Assembly (NCBI GenBank): GCA_020137815.1
Contig: CM035351.1
Location: 1,846,909 to 1,910,908 of the forward strand
Reading direction: 5' to 3'
Length of the DNA stretch: 64,000 nucleotides
Source: Hormiphora californensis
Taxonomy: Eukaryota; Ctenophora; Tentaculata; Cydippida; Pleurobrachiidae
Each line of letters opens with the position of its first letter. Positions within the stretch are counted from its first letter, which is position 1. The notes beneath the pieces were generated by a model. It was not told the DNA's origin. It was given only the letters and a program-made list of their open reading frames with translations, and did not search any database. The position numbers and the translations under genes were made by a program. Shown here one piece after another: positions 43,480 to 54,771 of the stretch.

Positions 43480-45800
43480 CCATAACCATAAACCATAACC
43501 ATAGATATTTTTAGAGTGAAAGTTTTGAAGCCCCCTGAAGTAGTAGAGAGGTGTTCTATGGCTCGTTGGAAAGGTCTCGAGGTCCCGCGACGTATAGGGG
43601 GTGTGGCGATGGCCATACCCAAACCCATAAGGTGTAGGACGCGAAAAACAGTCAAAATAAGGGGTATACAGAACTCGGCAATTAGAAGGAGTAGAAAGGT
43701 GTTCTAGGGTGCGTTCGAAAGATCTCGAGGTGCTGAAGTAATTGGAATGTAATTGGAAGTAATTACATGTAATTAAAATGTAATTACATGTAATTAAAGG
43801 GTAATTACATGTAATTAAAATGTCTAAATGACCCAGAATGATAATTTAAACATATTTTGACATATTTGGAGGCCCTGAAATCAGCGGGTGGCCAAATTTA
43901 ATCCGGTTTCGGGTCGGCTGACGTAAAAACTCCGCGTTTTGGTCGATTAAAACCATAACCATAAAACCATAGATATTTTTAGAGTGAAAGTTTTGAAGCC
44001 CCCTGAAGTAGTAGAGAGGTGTTCTATGGCTCGTTGGAAAGGTCTCGAGGTCCCGCGACGTATAGGGGGTGTGGCGATGGCCATACCCAAACCTATAAGG
44101 GGTAGGACGCGAAAAACAGTCAAAATAAGGGGTATACAGAACTCGGCAATTAGAAGGAGTAGAAAGGTGTTCTAGGGTGCGTTCGAAAGCTCTCGAGGTC
44201 CTAAAGTAATTGGAATGTAATTGGAAGTAATTACATGTAATTAAAATGTAATTACATGTAATTAAAGGGTAATTACATGTAATTAAAGGATCTAAATGAC
44301 CCAGAATAATAATTTAAACATATTTTGACATATTTAGAGGCCCTGAGACCAGCGGGTGGCCAAATTTAATCCGGTTTCGGGTCGGCTGACGTAAAAACTC
44401 CGCGTTTTGGTCGAGTAACCATAAAACCATAAAACCATAAAACCATAGATATTTTTAGAGTGAAAGTTTTGAAGCCCCCTGAAGTAGTAGAGAGGTGTTC
44501 TATGGCTCGTTGGAAAGGTCTCGAGGTCCCGCGACGTATAGGGGGTGTGGCGATGGCCATACCCAAACCTATAAGGGGTAGGACGCGAAAAACAGTCAAA
44601 ATAAGGGGTATACAGAACTCGGCAATTAGAAGGAGTAGAAAGGTGTTCTAGGGTGCGTTCGAAAGCTCTCGAGGTGCTGAAGTAATTGAAATGTAATTGC
44701 CAATTGGAAGTAATTACATGTAATTAAAGGGTAATTACATGTAATTAAAGGGTAATTACATGTAATTAAAAGGTCTAAATGACCCCAAATGATAATTTAA
44801 ACATATTTTGACATATTTAGAGGCCCTGAGACCAGCGGGTGGCCAAATTTATAAACCATAAACCATAAACCATAAACCATAGATATTTTTAGAGTGAAAG
44901 TTTTGAAGCCCCCTGAAGTAGTAGAGAGATGTTCTATGGCTCATTGGAAAGGTCTCGAGGTCCCGCGACGTATAGTGGGTGTGGCGATGGCCATACCCAA
45001 ACCTATAAGGGGTAGGACGCGAAAAACAGTCAAAATAAGGGGTATGCTGAACTCGGCAATTAGAAGGAGTAGAAAGGTGTTCTAGGGTGCGTTCGAAAGC
45101 TCTCGAGGTACTGAAGTAATTGGAATGTAATTGGAAGTAATTACATGTAATTGGAAGTAATTACATGTAATTAAAGGGTAATTACATGTAATTAAAAGGT
45201 CTAAATGACCCCAAATGATAATTTAAACATATTTTGACATATTTTGAGGCCCTGAGACCAGCGGGTGGCCAAATTTAATCAGGTTTCGGGTCGGCTGACG
45301 TAAAAACTCCGCGTTTTGGTCGAGTAAAACCATAACCATAAACCATAGATATTTTTAGAGTGAAAGTTTTGAAGCCCCCTGAAGTAGTAGAGAGGTGTTC
45401 TATGGCTCGTTGGAAAGGTCTCGAGCTCCCGCGACGTATAGGGGGTGTGGCGATGGCCACACCCAAACCTATAAGGGGTAGGACGCGAAAAACAGTCAAA
45501 ATAAGGGGTATGCTGAACTCGGCAATTAGAAGGAGTAGAAAGGTGTTCTAGGGTGCGTTCGAAAGCTCTCGAGGTACTGAAGTAATTGGAATGTAATTGG
45601 AAGTAATTACATGTAATTAAAATGTAATTACATGTATGTAATTAAAGGGTAATTACATGTAATTAAAAGGTCTAAATGACCCAGAATGATAATTTAAACA
45701 TATTTGGAGGTATTTGGAGGCCCTGAGACCAGCGGGTGGCAAAATTTAATCCGGTTTCGGGTCGGCTGACGTAAAAACTCCGCGTTTTGGTCGAGTACTT
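43480..45800. repeat. Five-copy satellite, 434-476 bp period
   Basis: Units start near 43500, 43968, 44444, 44878 and 45344. Each has (AACCATA)n at the junction, a ~230-bp conserved block starting GATATTTTTAGAGTGAAAG, a subarray of the palindromic TAATTACATGTAATTAAA, and a GGTTTCGGGTCGGCTGACG tail (absent in unit 4). A 63-codon frame is open in all copies, plus an antisense one, but near-identity of the copies makes that unremarkable. Confidence 0.92.
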
Positions 45801-47058
45801 ATATAAAGTCTCTTCTAAAGTTTCTTCTTTTATTCCTTGAGATTGATTTGGAGAAGAGGGTAGGAACTCCTCCAAATAAAGCTTAGGAGATCTTGATAAT
45901 CTTTTTGTGATGATGATAGTACTGATAACTGATGATCCAGTCACAGGTTTCCCTGAGGTACTTGGATCGCTTGATAATGATGCCTCTGATTCTTGATGTC
46001 TTGAAAACTGACAAACTGATTATTATGATTTTGATTATGGAGTTGAGTAACCAACCCAATAAGGGGACTTAACGTCTCGTGCTTGATGTAATCTTTTTCG
46101 ATTATGAAAGAAGATTGTCGCACGCGTTTGAGAATCTTGACCATGTCCTCTTGACAGTTGATGGGTGCTGATAATTCGTTGTTGATCATCTTGATGACTT
46201 GATCCCCTAAGCGGTCTGACGAGTTTTGAGGAATATACTGAGGATTGAGTTGGTGATACGAGTAGGTTTGTCCCCACTCGTAAAAGAGCTTGAACTCCCT
46301 GATGATTTGTGAGGACTCTCTGACTTCACTGATTTCTGAGGGAACTTTGATTTGGCCCGTCTGATCTTGATGATGGTTTGGGCATTGATTTGAGGTCTCT
46401 TCGCAAATTCTTGACGAACTCATCCGGATCCGTAGTTCCCTTGTTGTCTATGGGCCTCTTGACGATTGATTTTAGGACTGATTTTGGGACCTGCTTTTTG
46501 ATTGCTGATTTTTGAGAAGATCGCTGTCGCTTTGAGGAATCAGATGAGGAAGTTGTAGTTGATGGTTCTGATTCTGATTTTGTTGTTGAAGATGGAGTTT
46601 TCCTCCTCTTTCCTGATTGTGGAGGAGGGGCGGAGGAGGGGGTGGAGGAGTTGGAGGAGGTGATTTTTGATGATGAGGAGATGGAGGAGGGGATGGTGGA
46701 CCACTGGTGGTCCTTGATTTTGACCCTGAGCCACCTTGGCCCATGATTTTGAGAATGGGTTTCGATTCTGATACATGGGTGTGATGACTAGTTTTTCCAA
46801 CATGTTTAATTGATTTTTGATGTCAGTGATTTCTCTCTCGATGATTTGTTTCTGATTCTCTTTTTCAAGGAGGATCGTCCTCAGCTCAGATATCCTATTC
46901 TGCTTCTGAGCACTGATCTCGCTCATCTCCGGGTTTATGAATGAGGGTCTGTTTAACGTACTATTAAAACTACCTGTATACGGGTTGTTCAAAAGATCGG
47001 TGCAACGTACAGAATGGATAATAGTAATAATTATGCACTGAACTGCTGTAGACATCAC
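45801..47058 (-). pseudogene. Decayed ORF region, gag-like in style, unrecognised
   Basis: Minus-strand coding-like segments change frame at least twice: a coiled-coil stretch (MSEISAQKQNRISELRTILL) at about 46930-46780 leading to SWAKVAQGQ, a Ser/Pro-rich linker with a basic KKQVPKSVLKSIVKRP stretch and DPDEFVKNLRRDLKSMP near 46430, then a helical segment (EFKLFYEWGQTYSYH to VTQLHNQ) at about 46300-46000. A charged coiled coil, linker and helical body fit a retroelement gag/ORF1, but no zinc knuckle or enzyme is present and no family was recognised. Truncated at 45800 by the satellite. Confidence 0.4.
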
Positions 47059-47188
47059 CCACTCACTTCATACACACACAACACCCACACACATGACCAA
47101 GCCTGTACGACAGGTTATTGATCACCGGCTGTATTACAGCACGAGAGAGCCGTCACTAGTATCGTGCAGTGATCCGAAGATCATGATA

Positions 47189-47474
47189 ACAATTAATATG
47201 ACGTGATCAACTGCTATAGTCCAACTGTTCATTCTGAGAATTCTGATACAAAGATATTATTTGCCGTACTGATATATGAGGTAACTATATGTGGGTATGT
47301 GCCTAGATTAATCGAACCCAGTGGATTCCCTTGGTAACTCCCATGTTAAACAAGGAGATGAAACTGGGGGGTTGGAGTTACCTCATATATCAGTACGGCA
47401 AATAATATCTTTGTATCAGAATTCTCAGAATGAACAGTTGGGCTATAGCAGTTGATCACGTCATATTAATTGTT
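47189..47474. repeat. Inverted repeat, ~97-bp arms
   Basis: Arms 47189-47285 and 47376-47474 (AACAATTAATATGACGTGAT and complement at the outer ends) are almost identical; the 90-bp loop is unrelated. Non-coding TIR element or fold-back. Confidence 0.82.
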
Positions 47475-47809
47475 AACGTACAGAATAGTGATAAAATAAG
47501 ACGGCAGAGGGACCGTAACTGAATATTTACTTGACATATGATGACTGATAGCCCTGTGAGCACAGAGGTGAGAAACATGAGGAATGAGAAAGGGCCCCCG
47601 AGAGGGGTGTTGACATGCCCTGTAATTACAGGCTGTAAACGAGGGTGTTTAAGTTGAGGCCACTAGGCCAGAGAGCCATATTATTGATTACGCATAATTG
47701 ATTACACCCAATTATGAGGACAATTGATTGGGAGGACGGTGTCAACTTGGCAGGCTATTGCGATTGAAGATTGATATTTTGATGTTTACAGAGCCATTTT
47801 AGTGAATCA

Positions 47810-47935
47810 ACTTTTTTGGCAGTGTGCACCTGTAAAGTGTAAACAGGCCACCAAACACCCAGATCGTAACGGGCGCGATTATAATATGGGTGCTTTGCAG
47901 CCTGTTTACAGGTGTGCGCTAGCAAAAAAGAGTAC
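47810..47935. repeat. Imperfect inverted repeat
   Basis: TTTTTTGGCAGTGTGCACCTGTAAA and CCTGTTTACAGGTGTGCGCTAGCAAAAAA pair around a GATCGTAACGGGCGCGATT centre, with mismatches. Confidence 0.65.
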
Positions 47936-48030
47936 ACTTTTATTTTCAAGACCGACTTTTTTAAACGGCTATAGCCACGCAACCATATGGCCGATTAGAG
48001 TAAACTAAACGGTATCTGGTAGAGAATCGA

Positions 48031-48111
48031 TAGCACTAACCGATAACCCCAAACAAAACCCTAACAACAGGCTGTTGTTAGGGTTTTGTTTGGGGTTATA
48101 GGTTAGTGCTA
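48031..48111. repeat. Near-perfect 81-bp palindrome
   Basis: Arms read TAGCACTAACC...CCCCAAACAAAACCCTAAC and the reverse complement, meeting at AACAACAGGCTGTTGTT with no loop. It contains CCCTAAC, so it superficially resembles telomere repeats, but only once per arm. Confidence 0.85.
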
Positions 48112-49440
48112 GTTGTCAACAGCCCTAACCCTTTTCAAATTTGGGGGTTGGAATGCGCTGCAGCCCCCTCATGCGCGCACCCCCGCAACGAGGGGACTGA
48201 AGGGAATGCCGCGCGCGCGTTTGGCCTGAGCTCAGGACGGGCCCGGCTGGGTCGAAGATAACTTTGCGAGCGAAAAAACGGCGGTGCTTATAACTTTGGC
48301 CCCTGAAGTCCGTTTGACTTGATTCTTTCACTAGCTGTTAGATCTGACAATTATCTACCTTGCTGTTTTTGAGAGAAGTTAATTGGACTTCAGGAGGCTG
48401 AGCTATAACCGTTCAAAGATGGGTTGTTTTCAAAAAGTGACGTCACAGATCCCTGCAGGGACACTTTGTTTCAAATTTGAATTAAAATCTCGAATATTTT
48501 TATTTTACCGCACTCGATTTTGCGGAGTTTGGTTCATATCTCCTGTTCCTGATAAGATAGAGACCTGAAACCGGTTGCATTTGAAAGCTATTATCTTCCT
48601 CTTTCCAACGCTACCAAAACGATTTCTGTACCTTATCTGGAACCGGAGATATGATTGATTATGCATTCCCCCCCAGCGCGGTATTCCCTCCAGGCCCCTT
48701 ATATTATATTATAAGGGGCCTGCAACGTATGCCAAATTTGGGGGTGACAACTTCAAAAAATCCGACATTTGATAAAAAATTTTATTTTATATTATCCAAA
48801 ACATATGTTTCGCGCGCAGCGCGGCGGTTATTTGCTGCGATTAAATTAAAAAATCGCGTCTGTACAAGATCGATATGCCCATGATGTTATTGAACATTGT
48901 ATTGTTCATACTATTATTTTTGCAACAGCACAAATTGAACAACGGCGGTTGATGACACAAACCAGCGGAAACCGGAAACATAGAATTGAAATACAATATC
49001 TCGTTTCTAGGAAACAATTGTTATACATAATACATGTACATGTACATACTTTAAAAATGTTAAAAAGGGAATTGTGAAACATATTTATATTTGCTAATGC
49101 TAAATGCTAAAGTTAAAAAAAAATAAGGTAACTTTTTAAAAACAATATGAATATTGGATTTGGTGTAACTGCCATTCAATTAAATGGGGTAAAATGGCGC
49201 CGCTGTCAGGGCAATGCTCTGACCACAGTTCTCGCGCGCTCCGAGAATGGGTCAGGCCAATGCTGACAGTGGCGCCGCCAGGCCATACAGACAGAATTTA
49301 ATCCCTTAATAATATTAATAATATTGTCAATAAGTTAGGATAGAATGTGTCAATAAGTTAGGCTAGAATGTAAAAAGTGTCAATATGTTAAGCTGTGTAA
49401 CAACTTAACTGATATCATTGATATTTTCAATGATATCAGT
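48112..49440. other. Repeat-derived DNA downstream of MSH6
   Basis: Includes a 30-bp palindrome at 48692-48721 (AGGCCCCTTATA centre) and an isolated AAGTCGG-MITE end at about 48738-48766. A 49194-49275 segment with GGCGCC ends holds two inverted copies of the TGTCAGGSCAATGCT motif that recurs at 55338, 61608 and 61800. No gene seen. Confidence 0.5.
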
Positions 49441-52400
49441 TCACAACACCTCTGCTATCTTCTTGCAGATCCCCTTCACCCCACTTGGGTCAGCAGCGAG
49501 GACTTTAGCAAACAGATGAAACTTGTCCGATGTCCGTTCAAACTCTTGAGCCACGGATTTCGCTTCCTCTATCACTTTGTTATCAATCCCTGCCATTCTT
49601 GCTGCGTTGAACCCAAAGCTCTTGGGGCATGCTCCTGATTGGTGGATATTGGGTGTTAGGCAATTACTTCCCATTCCCCTGGTATAAACTTTCTTCTTAT
49701 AATTATAAACTATAATTATAACTTTCTTCTTATAAAGAAGAAAGTTAAGAATCGTCCTGAGAAAAGAGCCCCTGGTAATAAAACGGTACCACCTCTTCGT
49801 GGAATCTAGCCCAACCTGTCAGGCCATTGCTCTAGAATTATACTCGAATTTAGTTTATCCCGCGTGGCCTGTCAAGGAGATATTCCCAGACCATGGATTT
49901 GAATTCTCTCTCTCCTAATATAAAATTATTTTAGTGCCATGGAAAAATCTCAAATGAGAAAGAAAGACTGGAGCGAGATATTAGGTTGTCCAAGAAATAA
50001 TGTCGTGGGCCGATTTCTCCAATTTAGCATAACGATTTCGATAAAATCTTTTTCTAGCTTGTTTATTTAACTCTTGACTTCATAAAACGAGGGTCTATTT
50101 TGAAAAATTTGGTATTTGAGGCACCTTGGTGAACCCGGAAAAACTGCAAAAATATTTGCCGCTGAACGAAAAATATGTGCATGTTGAAAACACTGCTGTA
50201 ATTCTTCTTGTGAGTATCTGTAAGATGTTTCACTACACCAAGCTTGTTTATTAGACAAATATTTATCGTTTGAGTGGTGAATGAAGTCACAGATCCTATT
50301 TGTCTCGGAGCTATGGAGCTCTAAAAAAAATTTGGTCAAAATTTGAAATGTTCACTTCCGGGATACTTCAGGCTTCATGGGATGGGGGGGTTCCAACCTA
50401 TTTGTTGTACGTTTGTACGGAAAAAAACACGGGTTTCCTCAAACAAAAAAATACAAAAAAATACAAAAAAGTACAAAAAAATACAAAATAATACAAAATA
50501 ATAAAACGGGGTATAAACGATTAAACAAAGCTTTTCTGATCGTTGAAACTTAAGTTTATGATCATAATTGTGTCATAAATTCCTATTAAACTGTGGTTTC
50601 ATACAAAATTAGCAACTTTTTCTTATAATTGGAAGATGAAAACATGTTTTAATCATGTTTTAATTGTTCTTTATCAAAACACAAGGAAATATTCTATTCA
50701 AAATTTTCGAAATCTGAATCAATGATGTTTACTTTTTCGAATTTCGAATGAAAGATAATAATTACACGACAAACGTTCCTAGGTGGTACATTAGGACAAA
50801 AGGAACCCGTCCATGAACTTTTACTAGGCACCCACCTCCATAATTTGTTGTGCTTTTTTTGTACTGTTTGTACGAAAAATTGGAATTTCTAAGAGAGAAA
50901 ATCTTTCCAAATCGAACTTTCTATCCAAGAAAGTATTATCGAATCGCAATTTCTAAGCGAGAGAAATTTTCCCGAATCGCAATTTCTTACCGAGAAATTT
51001 TTTCGAATCGTATTTTCTAAGCGAGAAATTTCCTCGAATCGAAATTTGTTACCGAGAAAATTTTTCTCGAATCATCATACTACTTACTAAGCAAATTGTG
51101 TAACGGAGGTCACCTAGCAACTACACTTGCACGTGCAATTATTAGAGGGACCTGGAGAGCGGAGACCTCTCTCCCAGTTGCAGTTGGGTACCAAGGGGAA
51201 ATTCAATTCTGCACGTGCATTCTTTTACTTCTGTCCTGATGTCTAGCTCTTCCACCCAAAGTGCTATTCGGCAACGTTTATCTAGGTCCAGGAGAACTGC
51301 TGCTGTCAGGGAGCAGGCTAGAGAATATGACAGATTACGCCAACGTGTTCAAGCGAGCCAATCAACGACTACGGATAGCTTTACCCAAAGTCGCCCAAGG
51401 GTGATTACTCCAGTCGAATATAGAAATCTCCAAATCGGCTACATAGCGGCCAAGTTTTCACGTGATGAGTTTCTGGAACAGCACTGCACCTCCATGACAT
51501 TGATCTCTTAAATTCGCACCTCGACATTGTCAGGAAGCCCAGAGCGTACACCAACATGAGTAGGGAGAAAGTGAGAGATAGGCTAGGAACGGATGGTGCA
51601 GGTGATGTCAGCGTTCCCTAATCCAGCTATCATTTCCCCGAAATTCGCCCGTAGGGCGAACGGGCCTACTAGTATTTTCTAAGCGAGAAATTTCCCCGAA
51701 TCGCAATTTCTTACCGAGAAAATTTTTTTTCGAATCGTATTTTCTAAGCGAGAAATTTCCCCGAATCGCAATTTCTTACCGAGAAAATTTTCTTGAATCG
51801 TATTTTCTAAGCGAGAAATTTCCCCGAATCGCAATTTCTTACCGAGAAAATTTTCTCGAATCGTATTTTCTAAGCGAGAAATTTCCTCGCATCGCAATTT
51901 CTTACCGAGAAAATTTTTCTCGAATCGTATTTTCTAAGCGAGAAATTTCCCCGAATCGCAATTTCTTACCGAGAAAATTTTTCTCGAATCGTATTTTCTA
52001 AGCGAGAAATTTCCCCGAATCGCAATTTCTTACCGAGAAAATTTTCTCGAATCGTATTTTCTAAGCGAGAAATTTCCTAGCATCGCAATTTCTTACCGAG
52101 AAAATTTTCTCGAATCGTATTTTCTAAGCGAGATATTTCCCCGAATCCCAATTTCTTACCGAAAAAATTTCTCAAATCGTATTTTCTAAGCGAAAAATTT
52201 CCCCAAATCGCAATTTTTACCGAGAAAATTATCCCGAATCGAAATTAGTACCGAGAAAGTGATCTCCAACTGAGAAAATTTTCTCGTAATCGTAACGGTA
52301 ATCTGAATCAATGATTTCGTTTTTTTAGAATTTCAAAAACGTGTACTTTTACACACTTTTTTAGTATGTAATTTTAGCAGGAAAATGGACGACAATGGAA

Positions 52401-54728
52401 CTAAAAACCAGGAAGCGACCGAATATTCGGTTCGGTTCGGTTCGGTTCGGAAATTCTTGTTTTGTTCAAACAGGGAGAGGGAGGGTCGAACAAGGCAAGG
52501 AAATTCGGTGTTTTTTGGGCGGTTCGGTTCGGTTCGGTTCGGTAGGAAATTTTGGCCGAACCACCGAATTTTTTGGTCAAAAAATGCCCAGAAATCGGGC
52601 TTTTTCATGCAAAATTTTTCAACTGTTTCACGAAAATTGTATAGATTTCAATGTCAATTTCGCCGTATTAACCCTATTTCGAATCGGTGGTGCTATGTGG
52701 AAATGATTTCGCTAGTTAGCGGGTTCGATATGGATTGATTTGATACCTGACTTCCCGTCGAATCGTGTCCTCATGAGAGGGTCAACAAATTGAGAAACTT
52801 TTTTTTTCAAAAAATTCATGGAGAGCACCGATCAAGGTGTTAAGAATCATTCTCTGAAATTTTGTAAAAAGTTTGGAAAATATTTCAAAGTCAATTTTAT
52901 GGAAAATTTTCTATGTCAATTTTTGCGTACGAATCGTGTTTCGAATCGGTATTGCTAAGCGGGAGTGATGTTGCTAATTAGTGGGTCCGAGATGGATTAT
53001 GCTGATACGTGATCCCCCATCAAATCTAATTAGGAAGTTTAGGGGAAATTATTAATGTTTCAATAAATCCTGCTAATTAGCGAGAGCACTGCCGCATAGC
53101 ATCACCGATTCGCAACACGATTCGTACGGCAATATTGACATTTTTTTTTCCGAAATTGACTTTGAAATATTTTACAAAGTTTTTTCACAAAATTAAATGT
53201 TTCTCTAAAAATTCATGGAGAGCATCGATCAAGGTATTGAGAATCATTACCTGAAATTTTGTGAAATTTTTTTTGTGAAAAATATTTTAAGTAAATTGTG
53301 GTATACGAATCGTGTTTCGAATCAACAATGCTAAACGGGAGTGATGTTGGTAATTAGTGGGTCCGAGATGGATTGTGCTGATACATGATCCCCCATCAAA
53401 TCTAATTAGGAAATTTAGAGAGACACGATTCATGGTTCGTTTAATCCTGCTAAATAGCAATACCATTCCCGTATAGCATTGCCGATTCGAAACACGATTC
53501 GTACGCAAAAATTGACATAGAAAATTTACGATAAAATTGACTTTGAAATTTTTTTTCACAAAATTGACTTTGAAATTTTTTCAAACATTTTTTAACAAAA
53601 TTTCAGAGAATGATTCTCAATACCTTGATCGGTGCTCTCCATGACTTTTTAGAGAAACATTTATACAGAAAAAGTTTTGTATGGTTCGGTTCGGTTCGGT
53701 TACCGAAATTCGGTTCGGTTCGGTTCGGTTCGGTAAAAAAGTTTTTCAAATTCGGTTCGGTTCGGTTCGGTGGAAAAAAACCCGGTTCGGTCGTTTCCTG
53801 CTAAAAACGTTCATTATATATATGATAGATGGTACATGAACATAAACGGAACCCAGCTATGTATTATTTATACTTTTATCAGGCACCCACAATCCATATC
53901 CTTCATTATTTTTTTGTATTTTTTTGTATTTTTTTGTATTGTTTGACAAACAATGTTTGTATGGAAAAAAACAGGAATTTCGGATACTTTTATGTATGGT
54001 CCGTACAAAACCGTACAAAACCGTACAAAAAAATAGGTTGGAACCCCCCCCCCCCATGGGATTGACGAATGAAAATTTTTTTGACGGTAATTAAAAGTCC
54101 CAACCAAGCTTTTAGCCGTAGTAATGTTGACTTTTGGCTTTGGTAAGGTTTTGAGGTGAAAAAATGCGGTTTTTCGAAAGCTAAATTTTGCGTTTTTTTC
54201 ACTTTTTTTTGTGGTAGATTTACTAAGTTTGACGTTTCCATACAACGCGTCGATGTTGTAAAATCGCATAGGTACTATATCTTTGGATGATGGGCTATCA
54301 AATGGCGCCATTTAGAGTTGTGGAAACTCAAATGGCTTCCTTCCAGCGACGTTTTAAAATTTTCAAAACTCCCGTTCAGCGGCAGAGCGACTTCCGGTAA
54401 CAGATTACCCAAATATGGGCAATGAAAATATGATTTTGAAGTTCTAGATATCATCTGGATATGTTTCCCCTACTGGAAATTGTCTACTGAACAAGATAGA
54501 ACGCTTACTCATGTATTTTTACAAAAAATTGTAGGACGACATTATTTCCTGGACAACCTAATATTAAGGCGAAAATGGAAAGCTTCCTTCGTGAAGTGCC
54601 GGACCTACCGCCTACACCTGGGTACTAATCACAGAACAGAAACTCACTAAGCGAGTGGTGCTGTGGATCCGGAACGATGAATGTGGCGGTCCGTGGACTG
54701 ATGGCCCTCTGAGAATAGCTACACATCC

Positions 54729-54771
<43 letters not shown>

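Larger units (their letters stand above)
50380..54060. mobile_element. Large composite inverted-repeat region in MSH6 intron
   Basis: Outer inverted ends: CATGGGATGGGGGGGTTCC then AACCTATTTGTTGTACG at left and the complement (AAAAATAGGTTGGAACCCCC then CCATGGG) ending near 54060. Next inside on both sides is a (TACAAAAAAA)n array, again inverted (50440-50500 and 53900-53945). The core holds the GAGAAATTT satellite, (GGTTCG)n tracts at about 52430 and 53690, and another inverted pair (about 52830-52990 and 53455-53640). Looks like a fold-back element with nested satellites. Confidence 0.6.

Noticed and set aside
43516-45551. 63-residue ORF conserved in five satellite units
   Set aside because: The units are nearly identical DNA, an antisense frame is equally open, and the peptide resembles no known family.
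48031-48111. CCCTAAC strings as telomere repeats
   Set aside because: Only one unit per arm, within a palindrome; no tandem array.
51679-51897. Repeated 21-residue peptide frame on the minus strand
   Set aside because: It is the 63-bp satellite (a multiple of three) read through; nothing suggests translation.
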